From an uncultured Eubacteriales bacterium (GTDB lineage: Bacteria > Bacillota > Clostridia > Lachnospirales > Lachnospiraceae), in contig USSL01000106.1 in NCBI GenBank assembly GCA_900557175.1, forward strand, positions 1 through 6,330: DNA of 6,330 nt. Reading direction: 5' to 3'. The position numbers and the translations under genes are program-made. This document shows, one piece after another, positions 5,008 to 6,330 of this stretch; position 1 is the stretch's first letter; every line of letters begins with the position of its first letter. The notes under the pieces were generated by a model, which worked only from the letters and a program-made list of their open reading frames with translations, had not been told where the DNA came from and searched no databases.

Positions 5008-6288
5008 ATGGATTATCAGATGACAGAACGGGAGCGCGAAGCGTTTCTGAAATTTGCCGCGGATTTTCCGGAGGATGTGCGTAAGGGACTGACTGTATTC
5101 TGTGATTATGTTGTCGGACAGGCAGTGATCCCATATAAGATAAAGAATCGTGAGTTTATCGTTCGGGTTGCGGACACGGCAGCTTTTTCGATTACATTGG
5201 TTTTTCAGGATGTGCTGATTGAGGACGGGCGTCATCCGCGTGAAATTTTGATGACACAGGTGCGCGGCCAAAAGACGATGCATGGCGCGCGTATTTACTT
5301 CAAAAATGCACTTGCACCGGAGGGACCGGTGAAGGAGAGCTCTTTTTATTTTGAGCATGTGACGGCAAAAATTGAGCTTTGGAATTACAATCTGAGTACG
5401 GCGCCGATAAATCTTCAGTCAGATAAAGTGCCATGGCGGCTTTTATCTGAACGGATCAATGCCTTTATGGATAAGTGGCATATTTTGGGTGAAAGCTTTT
5501 TGAATACGTATGAGCGTGACAATGCGCAGCTTTTTAATTTCCTTTACTTGTATCTTGGCTGGTATCTGCATGATGAGACAGTGATTGGCTACGGCAGGAC
5601 AAATGTCCGCTATGACAAAACGCTTCAGGAAATTTGCTATCTTGAGCCTCCGGTGAGAAAAGCGGCTGAGGATATTTTCAGACGATGCGGATGGGAAGAT
5701 TTGATAATGCTTCTTGAAAATTATGAGGCTGAACCGTATGCTTTTTTTGAAGCATGGGTATATAAGATTACAAATAAAGAAGGGCAGATACTTTTTGATT
5801 TTATACGCGAACTGATAGATAAGTGCTGCCGTAATTATTCGAGGATGGGCTCAGTACTGGCAATTTATGCGGGAAGTCACAGCCTTATGAAAACAATGCT
5901 TGATAACCTCTTTAAAAATAGAGGCTGGTTCGGATATTATCCGTCTTACAGTTATATGGAGCGTCCGAAATTTATTGAGACGAATACAGTTTATGAACGA
6001 AAGTATACGTATATTAATGAAAAGAAAAAGACAGTGTTTATGCGCTTTGTAGAATCGGTTCATGACGGCGGCATACAGGTGGCAGCAGTGGAGGGCAGTA
6101 TTTTATCCCGGAATCATAATGAAAAAACGATGCAGGGCGATGCACTTTATGCTTACTTTTCAGATGGCGGACGCCGCGAGGCGCGGATGACAGAAGATGT
6201 TTTTATTACTGAAAATATGACAAAAGACGAGTTAAGCCGTGAGGTCACATTATTTTTCAAAAAATGTATGGATCACAAAGAAAATTAA
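5008..6288 (+). CDS. Conserved-looking hypothetical protein, 426 aa, in operon with maf
   Basis: I do not recognise a family with confidence; an uncharacterised Firmicutes DUF (DUF3878 is one candidate, from memory only) is possible. There is no signal peptide and no clear membrane segment, so it is probably cytosolic. The N-terminal third (30-130) looks beta-rich, with strands such as REFIVRVADTAAFSITLVF, the rest helical and unusually aromatic (FNFLYLYLGWYL 177-188; WFGYYPSYSYMERP 307-320). A final alpha/beta segment contains FMRFVESVHDGGIQVAAVEG (344-363), and the C-terminus is charged. No nucleotide-binding or catalytic motif stands out. AGGAG (4997-5001) lies 6 nt before the ATG, only 15 nt after maf, so co-transcription with maf is very likely. 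A hairpin begins directly after the TAA. The aromatic-rich composition and even codon use argue for a real, expressed gene. Confidence 0.88.
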   Translation: MDYQMTEREREAFLKFAADFPEDVRKGLTVFCDYVVGQAVIPYKIKNREFIVRVADTAAFSITLVFQDVLIEDGRHPREILMTQVRGQKTMHGARIYFKNALAPEGPVKESSFYFEHVTAKIELWNYNLSTAPINLQSDKVPWRLLSERINAFMDKWHILGESFLNTYERDNAQLFNFLYLYLGWYLHDETVIGYGRTNVRYDKTLQEICYLEPPVRKAAEDIFRRCGWEDLIMLLENYEAEPYAFFEAWVYKITNKEGQILFDFIRELIDKCCRNYSRMGSVLAIYAGSHSLMKTMLDNLFKNRGWFGYYPSYSYMERPKFIETNTVYERKYTYINEKKKTVFMRFVESVHDGGIQVAAVEGSILSRNHNEKTMQGDALYAYFSDGGRREARMTEDVFITENMTKDELSREVTLFFKKCMDHKEN

Positions 6289-6330
6289 AAAAGGTATCGC
6301 TTAAGCATTTGATAAGATGCTTTTGCGATA
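6289..6330 (+). terminator. Hairpin terminator after the maf operon, cut by the window edge
   Basis: TATCGC (6295-6300) pairs with GCGATA (6325-6330), and inside it AAGCAT (6303-6308) pairs with ATGCTT (6317-6322) around an 8-nt loop, with a TT/TT internal mismatch. An A-rich run and GG precede the left arm, so the right arm probably continues as CC plus a T-tract beyond the edge. That last part cannot be seen. Confidence 0.7.

Noticed and set aside
4984..5358. 124-codon open frame on the minus strand across the maf end and the next gene
   Set aside because: It overlaps the start of the 426-residue gene, which has a strong ribosome binding site; the product is Cys/His/Arg-rich and resembles no protein I know.

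Overview
The window reads as a chromosomal segment of a low-to-mid GC Firmicute. It is most likely a clostridium of the Lachnospiraceae type: strong AGGAG-type ribosome binding sites, a truB-ribF pair, a Gram-positive-type LexA box, and a radical SAM/DUF4130 gene pair that is common in clostridia. The genus assignment is inference. I see no IS element, CRISPR array, tRNA or rRNA.

Layout. (1) 1-1604: the 3' end of truB (tRNA pseudouridine-55 synthase), open at the left edge, then a complete ribF (bifunctional riboflavin kinase/FAD synthetase). The two are tightly coupled and close with a strong hairpin terminator. (2) 1605-2040: an AT-rich island holding one small minus-strand gene of about 80 residues with a TTG start. 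A compact intergenic region carries two divergent promoters with extended -10 boxes. (3) 2041-4252: a two-gene operon made of a radical SAM putative DNA modification/repair protein (TIGR03916-like) and its usual partner DUF4130/TIGR03915. The rightward promoter contains a perfect LexA (SOS) box between -35 and -10 and a one-mismatch second box near the transcription start. (4) 4253-6330: maf (a nucleotide pyrophosphatase) and an unrecognised 426-residue cytosolic protein in one operon. It ends in a hairpin cut off by the window edge.

The main result is the SOS-type operator pair in front of the radical SAM/DUF4130 operon, which ties this poorly characterised pair to DNA damage. In this copy the radical SAM gene is broken. 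After the conserved SSGV motif the frame runs into TAG, and the rest of the protein resumes one frame over. About 14 codons typical of the family are missing, which fits a deletion of roughly 40 nt. The DUF4130 gene downstream is intact, has its own strong ribosome binding site, and lacks the uracil-DNA-glycosylase domain fused to it in some relatives.
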